A stretch of 64,000 nt of DNA, taken from positions 1,616,328-1,680,327 of the forward strand of contig JAMXIF010001178.1 in assembly GCA_028583685.1 (NCBI GenBank), in the 5' to 3' direction. Each line of letters begins with the position of its first letter. Position 1 is the first letter of the stretch. This stretch comes from Petaurus breviceps papuanus (lineage: Eukaryota > Chordata > Mammalia > Diprotodontia > Petauridae). The notes below the pieces were generated by a model. That model was given only the letters and a program-made list of their open reading frames with translations. It made no database searches and had not been told where the DNA came from. A program made the translations under genes and the position numbers. Below, piece after piece: positions 10,796 through 21,957 of this stretch.

Positions 10796-12539
10796 GGATA
10801 AAAATTTATTATGGTGTCAGGGAAGATCAAGAAACAAACTCAGAAGAAGACAACAATATGAAGACAGCTACAAGAAAGGCCTCAAAAATGCAAATTAGAC
10901 ACAAGCCCAACAAGAATTCCTGGAAGAGTTAAAGAAAGAAATGAGTGGTAGAAGCAAAATTGGGTAAAGTAATGAGAGTAATGCAAGAAAATTATGAAAA
11001 GAGAATTAACAGCTTGGTAAATGAGGCACAGAATAACATCTTAAAAAAAGAATTGGTCAGATGTCAAAGAGGTACAAAAATTCATTGATAAAAATAACTC
11101 CTTAAAAAGCAGAATTGGTCAAATGGAAAAAGAACTACAAAAACTCATTGAATAAAATGATTTCTTAAAAATTAGAATAGGGAAACTGGAAGCCAATGAC
11201 TCCATGAGACATCAGTAAAAAATAAAACAAAGTCAAAAGAATGAGGAAAAACAAAAAAAAAAATGAATATCTCATTGGGAGAAATAACTGAACTTGAAAA
11301 TGAATTAAGGAAAGATAACTTCAGAATTATTAAACTACCTGAAAGCCATGATCAAAAAAAGAGCCAACACATCCTATTTTAAGAAATCATAAAGGAAAAC
11401 TATACTAATATCTTAGATCCAGACTATAAAATAGAAATGGAAAGAATCTACCAATTACTTCCTAAAAGAGATTCCAAAATGTAAATTCCCAGGAATATTG
11501 TAGCCAAATTCCAGAGTGCCCAGGTCAAGGAGAAAATATTGCAAGCAGCCAGAAAGAAACCATTGCAATATTGTGAAGTCACAGTCAGGATCAGACAAAA
11601 TTTAACAGCTTCCATATTAAAGGAGTGGAGGGCTTGGAATACAATATTCTGGGAGGCAAAGGAACTAGGATTATAACAAAGAATAACCTACTCAGGAAAG
11701 CTGAATATAATCCTTCAGGGGAAAAATGGACATTTAATGAAATGATTTTTGGTTTTTTTTGTTTTTCATTTTTCAAATGCTTTATTAACTTCTGATTTAC
11801 ATCATTCATTTCCACCAGATTTTGAGTTACACATTTTCTCCCTGTTTTTCCCCTACCCACCGCCCCAAAATAGCAGTCCCACAGTATATCCCCTCCTCCA
11901 ATCTGCTCTCTCCCATATCTTCTCTCATACCCCCTTTGACTTTTCTAGTAGGGAATTGTGGATCTCTATGCCCCAGTGCCTGTATATCTTATTTCCCAAT
12001 TACATGTAAAATAGCAAAACATTAACATAGTTGATATATTGTAAAAGACTGACTATATTTCCCTCCCTCCTATCCCACCTCCCACTAGTTTTATTCTCTA
12101 CTTTGATACCATCTCTTTTCAAAAGTGGGTGCTTCCAACTTCCCTTCCACCCAGCCTGCCCTCCATTCCATCATCCCCCCTCTAATCCCATTCCCCCCTA
12201 CACTCCTGTAGGGTGAGATACCCTATTAAGTGTGCATTTCATTTCCTCCCTGAGCCAAATTCAATGAGAATAAGTGTGACCCATTCCCTTTTGCCTTCCT
12301 ATTCTTCCCCTCCATTGTAACCATTTTCCCTTGCCTCTTCTATATGAGATAGTTTACCCCATTCTGTCTTTCCCCATCTCCTCTCATATTCATCTCTCAC
12401 CTCTTAATTTCACCTTTTAAGTATCATCCCTTCCTATTAAATTGGTCCTGTTCCCTCTATGTCTACCTGTAAACATATATATACACATTCACATATGTAT
12501 TCATATGCCCGCATACCCTCTGATATAGACATATATAAA

Positions 12540-12567
12540 CACACACACACACATACACACACACATA
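12540..12567. repeat. (AC)n microsatellite
   Basis: Short AC run inside the spacer of the HAL1-like element. On that element's own strand it reads GT. Confidence 0.9.
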
Positions 12568-13407
12568 TATTCCCTTCAACTATTTTCATACTGAGAAAAG
12601 TTTCATCAGTTACAATTATCATTTTTCCATGTAGGAATGTTAATAGTTTAAATTTGATAAGTTCCTTATGGTTTCTTTTCCCTGTTTACCTTCTCATGCT
12701 TCTCTTGCTTCTTGTATCTGAATGTCAAATTTTCTATTCAACTCTGGTTTTTTCATCAAGAATGCTTGAAAGTCCTCTATTCCACTGAATGACCATATTT
12801 TCCCCTGAAACATGATACTCAGTTTTGCTGGGTAGGTGATTCTTGGTTTTAATCCCAGCTCCTTTGTCCTCCAGAATATCATATTCCAAGCCCTTTGATT
12901 CCTCAGTGTAGAAGCTGCCAAATCCTGGGTTATCCTGATTGTGTTTCCACAATATTCAAATTGTTTTTTTTTTCCTGGCTGCTTGCAATATTCTTTCCTT
13001 GATCTAGGAATCTCAGAACCTGTCTGTAATATTCCTAGGAGTTTTCTTTTTTGGGATCTTTTTCAGGAGGTGATTGGTAGATTCTTTCAAGCTCTATTTT
13101 GCCCTCTGGTTCTAAAATATCAGGGCAATTTTCCTTGAGAATTTCTTGGAGGATGATTTCTAGGTTTTTCTTGATCATGGCTTTCAGGTAGTCCAATAAT
13201 TTTTAAATTCTCTCTCCTGGATCTATTTTCCAGGTCGGTGGTTTTTTCCAATGAGATATTTCATATTGCCTTCTATTCTTTCATTTGTTTGGATCTGTTT
13301 AACAGCATCTTGATTCTCATAAAGTCATTAGCTTCCATTTGTTCCAATCTAATTGTGAAGCAATGATTCTCCTCATTGAGCTTTTGAGATTCTTTTTCCA
13401 TTTGGCA

Positions 13408-13500
13408 TGACCTGGGATCAGATCCAGGCTCAGATACCCAGAAATAACTGGCCGTGTAACTTTGAGCAAGTTACTTAACCCCAATTGCTTTAAAAAAAAT
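13408..13500 (+). mobile_element. SINE-L, 5'-truncated
   Basis: The phrase ataactggccgtgtaacttt is followed by an A tail. It sits within ORF1 of the HAL1-like element and belongs to the same subfamily as the dimer at 42076-42375. Confidence 0.7.
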
Positions 13501-14553
13501 GGCAAATTTGGCTTTTTAAGGCATTCTTCTCCTCATTGCCTTTTTGAGCCTCTTTTGCCATTTGAATTAGTCTGTTTTTTTCAGGTTCTATTTTCCTCAG
13601 TCAGGCTGTTGACTCTCATTTCATAATTTTCTTGCATTGTTCTCATTTCTTTTTCCAATTTTTCCTCCACTTCTCTTATTTGCTTCTTAAGGTCCTCTAT
13701 GGCCTGTAACCAGTTTGTATTTTCCTTTGAAGCTTTTGGTGCAGGAGTTCTGACTTCAATGTCTTCCTCCTGTTCCATGCTTTGATCCTTTTTGTCCCCA
13801 AAATAGGAGTCTAATGTTGGGTTCTTTTGTTTGCTTTGTTTCCTTTGCCTGAGCATGTTGCCACTCAATTACTTGACTTTTGGGCTTTGTGCCACAGTGG
13901 GACTCTGCTACCAGACAGGGGAGCTTCCGTCCCAAATGTTGGGGTTTTCTCAGCTACCAGAGGTATTAGTTGGGAACCCTTGCTGAAGCCTTCACACGCT
14001 CTGGCAAGCTGGTCACGCACCCTAGGACCTCCACCCTAGACTGCAATCCAGATCAAGCAGGTCAAAGCAAGAGCGATTACCCCTCAGACTAGTCGCTTGG
14101 TCCCCCTACACTCTGCAGGCGAGGAGCTGAAGCTGCCACATGAATGGCAGCTTCTCACCCCAGGGGCAAAAGACAAGGCACTCCCAACTACTGGGTCCCA
14201 AAGTCCATACTGCACTGACCTCTCACTTTATCCTTAGCATCTATGTGTTGATTAATCTGGAAATGACCACAGCTGCTGGTGATCTGGAGTCCCCCCAGCC
14301 GGTACCTGGTCAGGTCCACCCTGGGGCTAAAGCCTAGGTGTGGCCCTGGGCTCAGCTCCCAGAGCACTGCACTGCACGATTCCTGCCAACCTGCTGGGCT
14401 GTCCTCAGAGGGAGGTTAGCTTCTCTGTATCATTTTGTGGGTTCTGTAACTCCAAAGTTTGTTTAGAGTCCCCTTTTACATGAATTGGGGAAGGTGGAAG
14501 CTGGGAGCCTTGGGGAGGACCTGCTTCTACTCCTCCATCTTGACTGTGCCCCC

Positions 14554-15010
14554 TTTTTGTTTTTTTAAATAATATTTTATTATTTCCCAATTACATGTAA
14601 AGACATTTTTAACATTTATTTAAAAAAAATTTTGAGTTCCAAATTTTCTCCCTCCCTCAGCTTTCTCCTCCCTAAGATGGTAAGCAATTTAATATGTTAT
14701 ATATGTTTAATCATATAAAGCATATTTCCATATTAATCATGTTGTGAAAGAAGAAATAGACCAAAAGAAAAAAAAACCTTGAAAAAAGTAAAGTGAAAAA
14801 TAGTATACTTTGATCTGCATTCAGACTGCATCAATGGAAATCAATGTGGATAGCATTTTTAGTTATAAGTCCTTTGGAATTGTCTTGAATCATTGTATGG
14901 CTGAGAGTAGCTAAGTCGTTCATAGTTAAGCATTGTACAATGTTGCTATTACTGTGTACAATGTTCTCCTGGTTCTGCTTACTTGAATTTGCATCATTTC
15001 ATGTAAGTCT
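14554..15010 (-). mobile_element. L1 3' end, 5'-truncated
   Basis: Typical marsupial L1 3' sequence read in reverse (ttctcctggttctgcttact at about 14964). Its A tail (T-rich at 14555-14567) abuts the 5' end of the HAL1-like element. Confidence 0.8.
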
Positions 15011-15870
15011 TCCCAGGATTTTCAAATAGAAAGCTTTCAACCATTCCTGAAAAAAAAAAGACCAGAGCTGAATAGAAAATTTGACTTTCAAATAAAAGAC
15101 TATGGGAGGCATAAAAAGATAAACATGAAGGAGAAATCATAAGTGATTTAATAATATAATAAATTAAATTGCTTACATTCCTATATGGGAAGATAATACA
15201 TGTTATAATGAATTTCATCATGATTAGGGCAGTTAGAAGAAGTATGAGTTGATTATGTTGAGATAATCTCAAAAAAATCAACAAAGAAGTGAGAAAGAAG
15301 CATGCACTGAGAAAAGGAGCAAGAGGAAAAATGACCAAAATTATCTCACATAAAAGAAGACCACAAGAAAGAGCTTTTATACAGTGGAAGGAAAAAAGGT
15401 GTATGTATGTGTGGGGGAAGGTGAAATACTTGAACCTCCACAGTTGGAATTGATTCAAAAAGGGAAGATTATATATGCACACTCAGTTGGTATGGAAATC
15501 TATTTTATCCAATAGGGAAGTGGGAGGGCAAAATGATAAATGGAAAGGGGGAGGTGATAAAAGGGAGGGGTGGATTAAGGGTAGCTGGGTCAGAAGCAAA
15601 AGAGACTTTTGAGGAGGGACAAGGTTAAAAAAGAGAGAAGAAAAAACAGGAGAAAATAGAATGGAAGGACATACACAGTAAGCATAACTGTGACTGGGAA
15701 TGGGATGAACTCACATATAAACAGAAGAAGAATGCATTAGAAACAGAATCTAACAATATGTTGTTTACAAGAAAAAAAACTTGAAATGGAAAGATGTACA
15801 CACAGTAAAAATAAGGGAGTGGAGCAAAATCTATTATGCTTCAGCTGAGGTAAAAAAAAGGTGGGGTAGG

Positions 15871-16025
15871 GGGTGGCTAGGTGGCACAATGAATAGAGCA
15901 CTGGCCCTGAAGTCAGGAGGACCTGAGTTCAAATCTGACCTCAGACACTTAACATGAAAACTAGTTTTCTGGCCTTGGGCAAGTTACTTGCCCCCAACTG
16001 CCCTCCAAAAAGAAAAAAAAAGGTG
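15871..16025 (+). mobile_element. SINE-L inserted in L1
   Basis: Near-complete copy: ggtggcacaatgaatagagc at about 15881 through an A-rich tail. The L1 sequence aggtggggtag occurs on both sides (about 15857 and 16020) as the target duplication. Confidence 0.85.
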
Positions 16026-16455
16026 GGGTAGCAATCATTATCTCAGGCAAAGCAAAAACAAAAAATAGGTCTAACAAAAAAATCAGGGAAACTACATTTT
16101 GCTAAAAGGCACCCTAGACAATGAAGTAATATAATATAAAGATTTTTATAGCAAGGACTCACTTCTCAAATGTATCAGGAACTCAGTTAAATTTATAAAA
16201 ATAAAAGCCATTCCCCTATTGATAAATAGTTACAGGATATAAATAAGTAGTTTTTAGAGGAAAAAAATCAAAGTTATCTATAGTTATAAGAAGAAATGCT
16301 CTGACATTTGATTTGAAAAAATGCAAATTAAAATATTTTGAGATAATATCTCACACCCATCAAATTTGCTAACATGACAGAAAAGGAAGTGACAAATGCT
16401 GGTAGGGATATGGAAAAATAGGGATACTACTGCACTGTTGGTGGAACTTATAATG

Positions 16456-16642
16456 GTCCCACCCTTTTTTAAATTTATATTTTGCTTTTTTTTGGAGGGG
16501 GAAGGGCAGGGCAATTGGGGTTAAGTGACATGCACAAGGTCACATGGTGAGTAAATGTTACGTGTCTGAGGCCAGACTTGAACTCGGGTCCTCCTGGCTC
16601 CAGGGCCAGTGCTCTGTTCACTGTGCCACCTAGCCATCCCTA
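16456..16642 (-). mobile_element. SINE-L inserted in L1
   Basis: Antisense copy from the T-rich tail to the head 'gtgccacctagccatccc'. The L1 flanks share a cca(a)cccttt motif, a probable target duplication. Confidence 0.85.
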
Positions 16643-16853
16643 ATCCAACCCTTCTGCAGAGGAATTTGGAACTATGCCTAAAGGGCTATATGATTGTGCA
16701 TACCCATTGACTCAGAAATACAACTACTAGTTCTTTATCCTAAAGAAATCAAAGGAAAAGAAAAAGGGCTTGTATGTACAAAAATATTTATACTAGCTCT
16801 TTTTGTGGTGATAAAGAATTATTAATAAATAAATTAAAAATAATAATAAAAAA

Positions 16854-16874
16854 AGACTTTTGGGACACCCTGCA
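16854..16874 (+). mobile_element. Mariner-like MITE, right end
   Basis: agacttttgggacaccctgc is the inverted terminal repeat of 9529-9549. The two were separated by the L1. Confidence 0.6.
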
Positions 16875-16887
16875 TCTCTATGTTATC

Positions 16888-17177
16888 GTTTGGGGTAGCA
16901 ATCTCTGCTACTGGGGAGCCTGAAGCTGGTGGCTTGCTTGAGCTTGGGAGTTCTCAGTTATGGCAGAACTGAACTATGGGGTGTCCACACTAAAGCTAGC
17001 ATTTAAATGGTGAGCCCCTGGGAGCAGGGAGCCAACAGGCTGTCCAAGTCAGAAATGGAGTAGGACAAAGTCTCTGTTCTGGTCAATAATGGGATTGGGC
17101 CAGTGGATTGCTATTGCACTTCAAGCTTTGGAGACTGCAGGAGACCTAGTCTCAAAAAACAAAATTAAAAAAAAAAC
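16888..17177 (+). pseudogene. 7SL (SRP) RNA retropseudogene
   Basis: The sequence follows signal recognition particle RNA over nearly its whole length. The 5' Alu-domain part is ctgctactggggagcctgaa. The conserved gggtgtccacactaa-type block lies near 16978-16992. S-domain phrases follow (gtccaagtcagaaatgga). The 3' Alu domain is gccagtggattgctattgca, ending gagacctagtctcaaaaaac. It lacks about the first 18 bases, carries many substitutions, and ends in an A-rich tail at 17153-17177. Possible target repeats are ctatgttatc (16878-16887) and atatgttgtc (17185-17194). It is an L1-style processed copy, not a working SRP RNA gene, because no 7SL-type upstream promoter is visible and the core is worn. 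Confidence 0.85.
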
Positions 17178-17196
17178 CATATGTATATGTTGTCTT

Positions 17197-17310
17197 CTTA
17201 ATTAGACTATAAACTCTTTGAGAGTAGGGATTAATTTTTTCTTTTGTTTCCCTAATGCTTAGCACTGTGCCTTGCACATAGTATATGGCCAATAAATTAT
17301 TGTTGATTGA
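17197..17310 (+). mobile_element. L2 3' end
   Basis: The phrases tatggccaataaattattg and gcttagcactgtgccttgca mark the L2 terminus. Confidence 0.75.
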
Positions 17311-17990
17311 TTGGCTATCACATCCTTTTTCCTGAATGCTCTGGACATCCTGATGAAGTTCAAAGTCACACTAGCTTTCTTGACTTTTATCTAACCTATA
17401 TTACATGAGAAATTTGGACTAAACAACTTCAATCCTCTCCATCTCTGACTCTCTTTTCTCAGAATGAATTACCTCTTTAGAGGCAAGAAGAAAAGATCAG
17501 TTTCTTGTATCCTTAATTTCCACATGCTACTGGTAGTTATATAGCTTGTTAAAGAATAGAGATATTTCCACAAGTATTTCATCGTGGATGCTTTTAATAT
17601 TTTGGAGTAAAATCCATTTCCTGCAGTCATTCTCTGCCACACTAGCTCCTACTACGCTTATCTTTCTCCACAATTTTATGCCCTAGTTAGCATTCAGAAA
17701 GCCATTCTTTGGGCAGGAGATAAGAATCAGCCCTTCTGCTCCTTAACAGAACTGTTTTATTCAGAAAGGAGAGGAAAACTCACCAAGAACTTAGACTGAG
17801 CTAGACAGGGTGAAATAGGGTAGAAAGGGAAAATGATGCCCATTAAAACAGAATGAATCTTCTCTGCTGTTTGGAAAGCTGGCTCTTCTCTGGTTGGCCC
17901 TGGCAGCTCTGATGTGAAGGAGCTCACTGCAGAGAGATGGGGCTCCTTTGCTGCCTTAGATGTCTTATCTCACGTACAGAGTCAGAAGTT
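17311..17990. other. Unique sequence, no gene seen
   Basis: No recognised repeat and no exon-like frame. Confidence 0.5.
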
Positions 17991-18164
17991 TTAGTTGGGA
18001 ATTTTATTTTGGAGCTAGAAAAGACCTTAAGGCAGGATACAAAAGCATGGACTATCAGAGCTGGAAGGGACCTCAGGACATAGAATGTCAGACCTTGGAG
18101 AGACCTTAGAACATAGAATTTTAGAGGTGAAAGGATCCTCAGAACACAAAGTCAGAGCTGGAAG
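17991..18164 (-). mobile_element. L3/MIR-like 3' sequence, seed of the tandem array
   Basis: The phrases agctggaagggacctc and acatagaatgtcag are complements of L3-type 3' ends. Degenerate versions of the 32-bp unit already appear here. Confidence 0.5.
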
Positions 18165-18388
18165 AGACCTTAGAACATAGAATGTCAGACTGGGAGAGAC
18201 CTGAGAACATAGAATGTCAGACTGGGAGAGACCTTAGAACATAGAATGTCAGACTGGGAAAGACCTTAGAACATAGAATGTCAGACTGGGAGAGACCTGA
18301 GAACATAGAATGTCAGACTGGGAGAGACCTTAGAACATAGAATGTCAGACTGGGAAAGACCTTAGAACATAGAATGTCAGATTTGGAA
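18165..18388. repeat. 32-bp tandem array with a 96-bp higher-order unit
   Basis: Seven 32-bp units, starting at 18165, 18197, 18229, 18261, 18293, 18325 and 18357. The core is agaccttagaacatagaatg. Units 1-3 (18165-18260) equal units 4-6 (18261-18356) base for base, including the unit-specific variants. The seventh unit has diverged in its last third. Confidence 0.95.
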
Positions 18389-18419
18389 CCAAATTTTAGA
18401 AATTAAAGATCTTTAGAAT

Positions 18420-18600
18420 ATAGGATGTTAAACTGAGAAAGAACCTCAGAGATCATCTGATACAATCTTTTTCATTTTGCAGGTTAAGAAGCTGAGGCCC
18501 AGAGAGGTGAAATAATTTGACTGAGATTAAATAGAAAAACAGTAGGAGGGTGCAGACTAGAACCTCAGTCTCTAACCTAGCCCACAGTTCTCTATCATAC
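18420..18600 (-). mobile_element. MIR SINE
   Basis: Antisense MIR with 'gaagctgaggcccagagagg' at about 18488. Confidence 0.7.
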
Positions 18601-18604
18601 CCCA

Positions 18605-19165
18605 CATTGCCCTACTCACCCCAATAGAATGACTATTAACATTAATGACATAATGTCTCAGTATTTTGCCCTACATTGAAGAAAGTGGCTAAACTTTCAT
18701 CTCCCTTCCCTATTAAATGCGCAGACTTTGCAGGCTCCATGCTGTAGCCCCGTCCCGCAGGACTGAAAGCTTGGCGGAATTTATAAACAGAATTCTTGAT
18801 TTTTGGACTTGTAGCTAACAGAAGGGGAAAAAGAAAAGACGTTTCAGAAGGAACATAATTTGAAAAGGAGATAGCTCCAAGCTCTCTCCCCTTCCCCTAA
18901 CAAACAGCATTTTTAATCGTTTTTACCCTGAAGGACAAACAGTATTTGGTGATTTGGATGTCTGACAGCTTGCTAGAGTCTGAAACATTTCTGTAATGTA
19001 AAAGGTCTTGGTTTTGTGAGCATCTCACATTTCTGTTTCTGTCAACCAACCTCCAGCTGAGGTTGTGGGACCAGTAAGGTTGCAATCCTGCAAGATATCC
19101 TTAATCATTCCTCTTAGAGAAAGTGTTCCTGCTCCGTTGGGATCATTATGTCAACACCCTTCCTT
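18605..19165. other. Unique sequence with a small CpG-richer patch
   Basis: No repeat recognised. The patch at about 18745-18780 (agccccgtcccgcaggactg) is richer in GC than its surroundings, but no gene start can be shown. Confidence 0.45.
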
Positions 19166-19184
19166 GCCCACTACCCTTCCTCAC

Positions 19185-19300
19185 CTTCCAATCCATCTTC
19201 AGACTCATCTTGAAACATCATTTTCATCCTATTTTCCCTACTAAAGAGCCTACAATGGTCCCCATTGTGTACCACATCATGGTTCATGCTACCTGAATTT
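19185..19300 (+). mobile_element. Possible L2 fragment
   Basis: Weak resemblance to the L2 segment 'aatccatcttc...acaatggtccccattg'. Low confidence. Confidence 0.4.
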
Positions 19301-19664
19301 ATCTATATGGGTCTATGATTCACTGATTCAACATTCATTTGAGTCTGAGATAGAGATGATGAAGAGCTTCAGTTAGAGTTGGAACAGTTAGACCCTTCAA
19401 AGACCATTAAGAACTTTTCATGTAAAATAGAATAGTTTGCATTTTATTCTAGAGACAATGGGGAGCCACTAAAGGTTCTTAAGCAGGGGAGTGACATGAA
19501 CAGATCTGTACTTTAGGAATACCAATATGGCAACTTGATAGAGGGCAAATTGGAGAGGGGGAATATGAGTCAGGAAGACCAAATAGGAGCCTATCACAAT
19601 ACTCTAGGCATGAGCTGTTGAGAACTGATGCTAGGGTGGGCCATTTATGGACTAGATAGCAAGT

Positions 19665-21655
19665 AAACTGTGGGTCACAATGCCATATGGAGTTGTGTAA
19701 CTGAATGTGGGGGTCGTGAAAATTTTGGTAACAATAAAAGGTTTCTGAATTCACAACAACCAAAAATTAATTCATAATTAAATACATAATGAATCAGAGG
19801 TGTTTCTGGCAGCACATGTCTGTGTTACATTGGGTAACTTCATTGCAGACTTGGTTCTGAACACATATCATGCACACTTTTGTAATGGCAAGCAAAGAAG
19901 TACTTAGCACCGTGTTTCAGTTATTTATTTAGCACCTTGTTTCAATTCAAGTGTCTTTGAGCCTTGCCCTGATAATATCAAGTCTTTCTTAAGAAACAAA
20001 GCTTGTGAATACCACAGTGGAAGGAACTTACTGACATAACAGGAAGGGGTGGAACAGGAAAGGATTAATGACCATATAAAAGTAGAAGCACAGGCTGCAG
20101 AACTGAAAAAGGGAATGGTTGTGGAGGCTGGTACTCTGTTTGTCTGTTCTGTCTGTATTTATTTTTGTTTGTGATACTTTGTACAGAAGCCCTGGGACCT
20201 TACTGAAAGCCCTGATTTTCTTGTTGTCTGTTTACAGAAGTCCTGGAGGAGGATTTCAGAGGTCCTGGGCCCATACTGATGATGTGTGTTGAGTTCTCAG
20301 ACCTTGTTGGTGTGTCTGTGTTGATCATAGGCAGATAGTGAATTAATGACGGTGTTGGCAAAATGCACAAATGTTATTATGGCTCTGTTAAGCTTTGTCT
20401 TCCCAGAAACAGAAACTGTGTAGGATTTGAGGTGAACTAGACAGTGTGAGCTTCAATATAGAACTGGATGAGGACCTGGACAAGGAGCTGAGAGCTGCCT
20501 ACCTGTGAATCCAGGTGACAATTGGGTAGATTCAGGCAGAAGCTGGACCCATGGAAGAGGAACTATGGAATCTGAGAGCCAGCCTCAAGTCAAGATGGAA
20601 AGACCTTTCCTTGGGTACTTAGTGCTGACTAAGAAGATCATGAATTAGGGTGGCCTAGGGGTGGGAGAACTTTGTACTCTGTACCTTGTACCTCTTCAGG
20701 ATGATTGAGTTAAGGATGATTGTAAACTAAATTCCAATTAAGAAGAAAGAAGACTTTTTGACTGAGAGATTAAGACAATGTGACCTAGGCGTGGAGAACT
20801 TTGACCTTTGTACTTACTTAGTGAATGTACTGATTGCTCCTTAAGGATGATTGAGTTAAGGACTTACGGAATGTTATCTTTTGCTTAAAACTATGTGACC
20901 ACTTTGATGAAAACTATGTGGCCACTTTAAGCATAAGTTGTTATGTTATAACATTGTGAATGCTGTACTTTGGTTTCTGTGAATGTTTTGTCTTAGTTTA
21001 TTACTGAATAAATAGAGAGTTCACTGTACTATGTGACTGGAACCTTAAAGCTATTCACAGCAGCAGTCCTCTGGAAAGCTGCTCATGTTTGGCTTTACAA
21101 CTTTGCACTGTACATTCTGTCACACCATGCAATGCCAGTGACCACTGAAAGAAGAACCTTGGCTCAGACTCAAGACTATTGTATGTTATGAATTATAGTG
21201 TTTTTACTGTACATACAAAATCATTAAATTGAATTTTGGTTTAGAATTAGGACAGAATTTCCAACAATTTCTGAAATAGCCCTAAACTTACCTCTGCCAT
21301 TTTGTACTACATGCTTATGCAAAGTGGCATTCTCATCATTGACAATTATAAAATTAAAATATTGATCAACTCTGAAAAACATTGAAGATACTCTGCATTC
21401 TGTGGTATCAAATATTCTGCTGAGATTTAATTCTTTATGTAAAAATAAACAAGCACATCCATCTCATTAATATGTAAATGTTCTTTCATCTTTAATAAAT
21501 GGTAAAATTATATATATATATACCAAAGAATTGTTTCAAAATAAATTTCTGAATGATTTATCATCAGTAAATGTTTGATTTGTATACCTATTTTATATAC
21601 CTATATACTAGGATCACATAAAAATTCTCATGTGAAAAGGGGTGTGTGTATATTA
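19665..21655 (+). mobile_element. hAT DNA transposon (family 2), long internal-deletion copy
   Basis: The 5' part (aactgtgggtcacaatgcca, then ggtttctgaattcacaacaa) matches the short copy at 27500-27796. The 3' part at 21110-21655 contains aaaataaacaagcacatcca and aaatttctgaatgatttatc, which I recognise as the long hAT 3' end. A 1.2-kb LTR-like sequence interrupts it. No transposase frame remains. Confidence 0.65.
19886..21101 (+). mobile_element. Solitary LTR-like fossil, about 1.2 kb
   Basis: A discrete insertion into the hAT element, beginning tgg and ending aca. It has a TATA-like box (catataaaagtagaagc at about 20073) and a polyadenylation signal (aataaatag at about 21007). It contains two related internal stretches sharing ggatgattgagttaagga (about 20699 and 20846). 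No internal viral region is present. It is old and worn. The class cannot be fixed by eye, though a marsupial endogenous retrovirus LTR is most likely. Confidence 0.5.
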
Positions 21656-21659
21656 CATA

Positions 21660-21748
21660 TGAGAGAGAGAGAACAAAGGAGAGGGAAGGAGAGAGAGAGA
21701 ACAAGAGGGAGGGAGGAAAGGAGAGGGGTGAGAAAGAGAGATAGAGAT

Positions 21749-21804
<56 letters not shown>
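21660..21804. repeat. (AG)n polypurine tract
   Basis: About 145 bp of GA-rich repeats, pure GA at about 21754-21804. A mirror-repeat purine run can form triplex DNA. Confidence 0.95.
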
Positions 21805-21807
<3 letters not shown>

Positions 21808-21837
21808 TTGCTTTTACCTAGTTATTTGCATGTTTTC

Positions 21838-21957
21838 TCCTCCATTAGATTCTGAGCTCCTAGGAAACAGAGGCAGTCTTTTACCTTTATTTGTGTCCCC
21901 AGTGCTTAGCACAGTGCCTGGCATATAGTAGGTGCTTAATAGATGTTTATTGACTGA
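21838..21957 (+). mobile_element. L2 3' end, well preserved
   Basis: The phrase gcttagcacagtgcctggca and the adjoining 'tagtaggtgcttaatagatg' are close to the L2 consensus. Confidence 0.85.

Larger units (their letters stand above)
11752..14553 (-). mobile_element. HAL1-like ORF1-only L1 relative
   Basis: Reading the minus strand, the 5' end ggggcacagtcaagatggag is at 14553. A GC-richer 5' UTR follows to about 13870. An ORF1 then starts with Met at 13868. Its first part carries a long coiled-coil stretch (DLKKQIREVEEKLEKEMR), and its C-terminal part at about 12694-12921 contains RAWNMIFWRTKELGL. After a spacer and a short UTR the element ends in a T-rich (A-tail) junction at about 11752. No ORF2, endonuclease or reverse transcriptase sequence is present. 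ORF1 is interrupted by a SINE-L fragment at 13408-13500. Known HAL1 elements carry ORF1 only and depend on L1 enzymes. Alternative: an L1 with a precise internal deletion. Confidence 0.7.
9601..16853 (+). mobile_element. L1 LINE with both ends, heavily interrupted
   Basis: The 5' end is aagatggcagagcccagttg. The 5' UTR runs to about 10392, ORF1 remnants occupy about 10796-11745 and 15026-15110, and spacer/ORF2 sequence follows to 15870, 16026-16455 and 16643-16853. The flanking repeats agacttttggaac (9588-9600) and agacttttgggac (16854-16866) match at 12 of 13 positions. Insertions inside are an L3 piece plus SINE-E, a HAL1-like element, an L1 3' end, and three SINE-L copies (one within the HAL1-like element). 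Most of ORF2 is deleted near 16135-16150. The 3' end stops inside ORF2 sequence in an A-rich tail. Not coding. Confidence 0.85.

Noticed and set aside
14994-15482. 162-codon minus frame, hydrophobic
   Set aside because: It is the antisense of A-rich L1 spacer sequence. A-rich sense strands give long Phe/Leu/Ile antisense frames.
16888-17177. Functional 7SL RNA gene
   Set aside because: 5' end missing, core positions changed and A-tailed. It is a processed pseudogene.
18165-18388. CRISPR-like direct repeats
   Set aside because: The units abut without spacers and the genome is vertebrate. It is a minisatellite.
21575-21928. 117-codon Arg/Glu-rich plus frame
   Set aside because: It is built from (AG)n and an L2 3' end.
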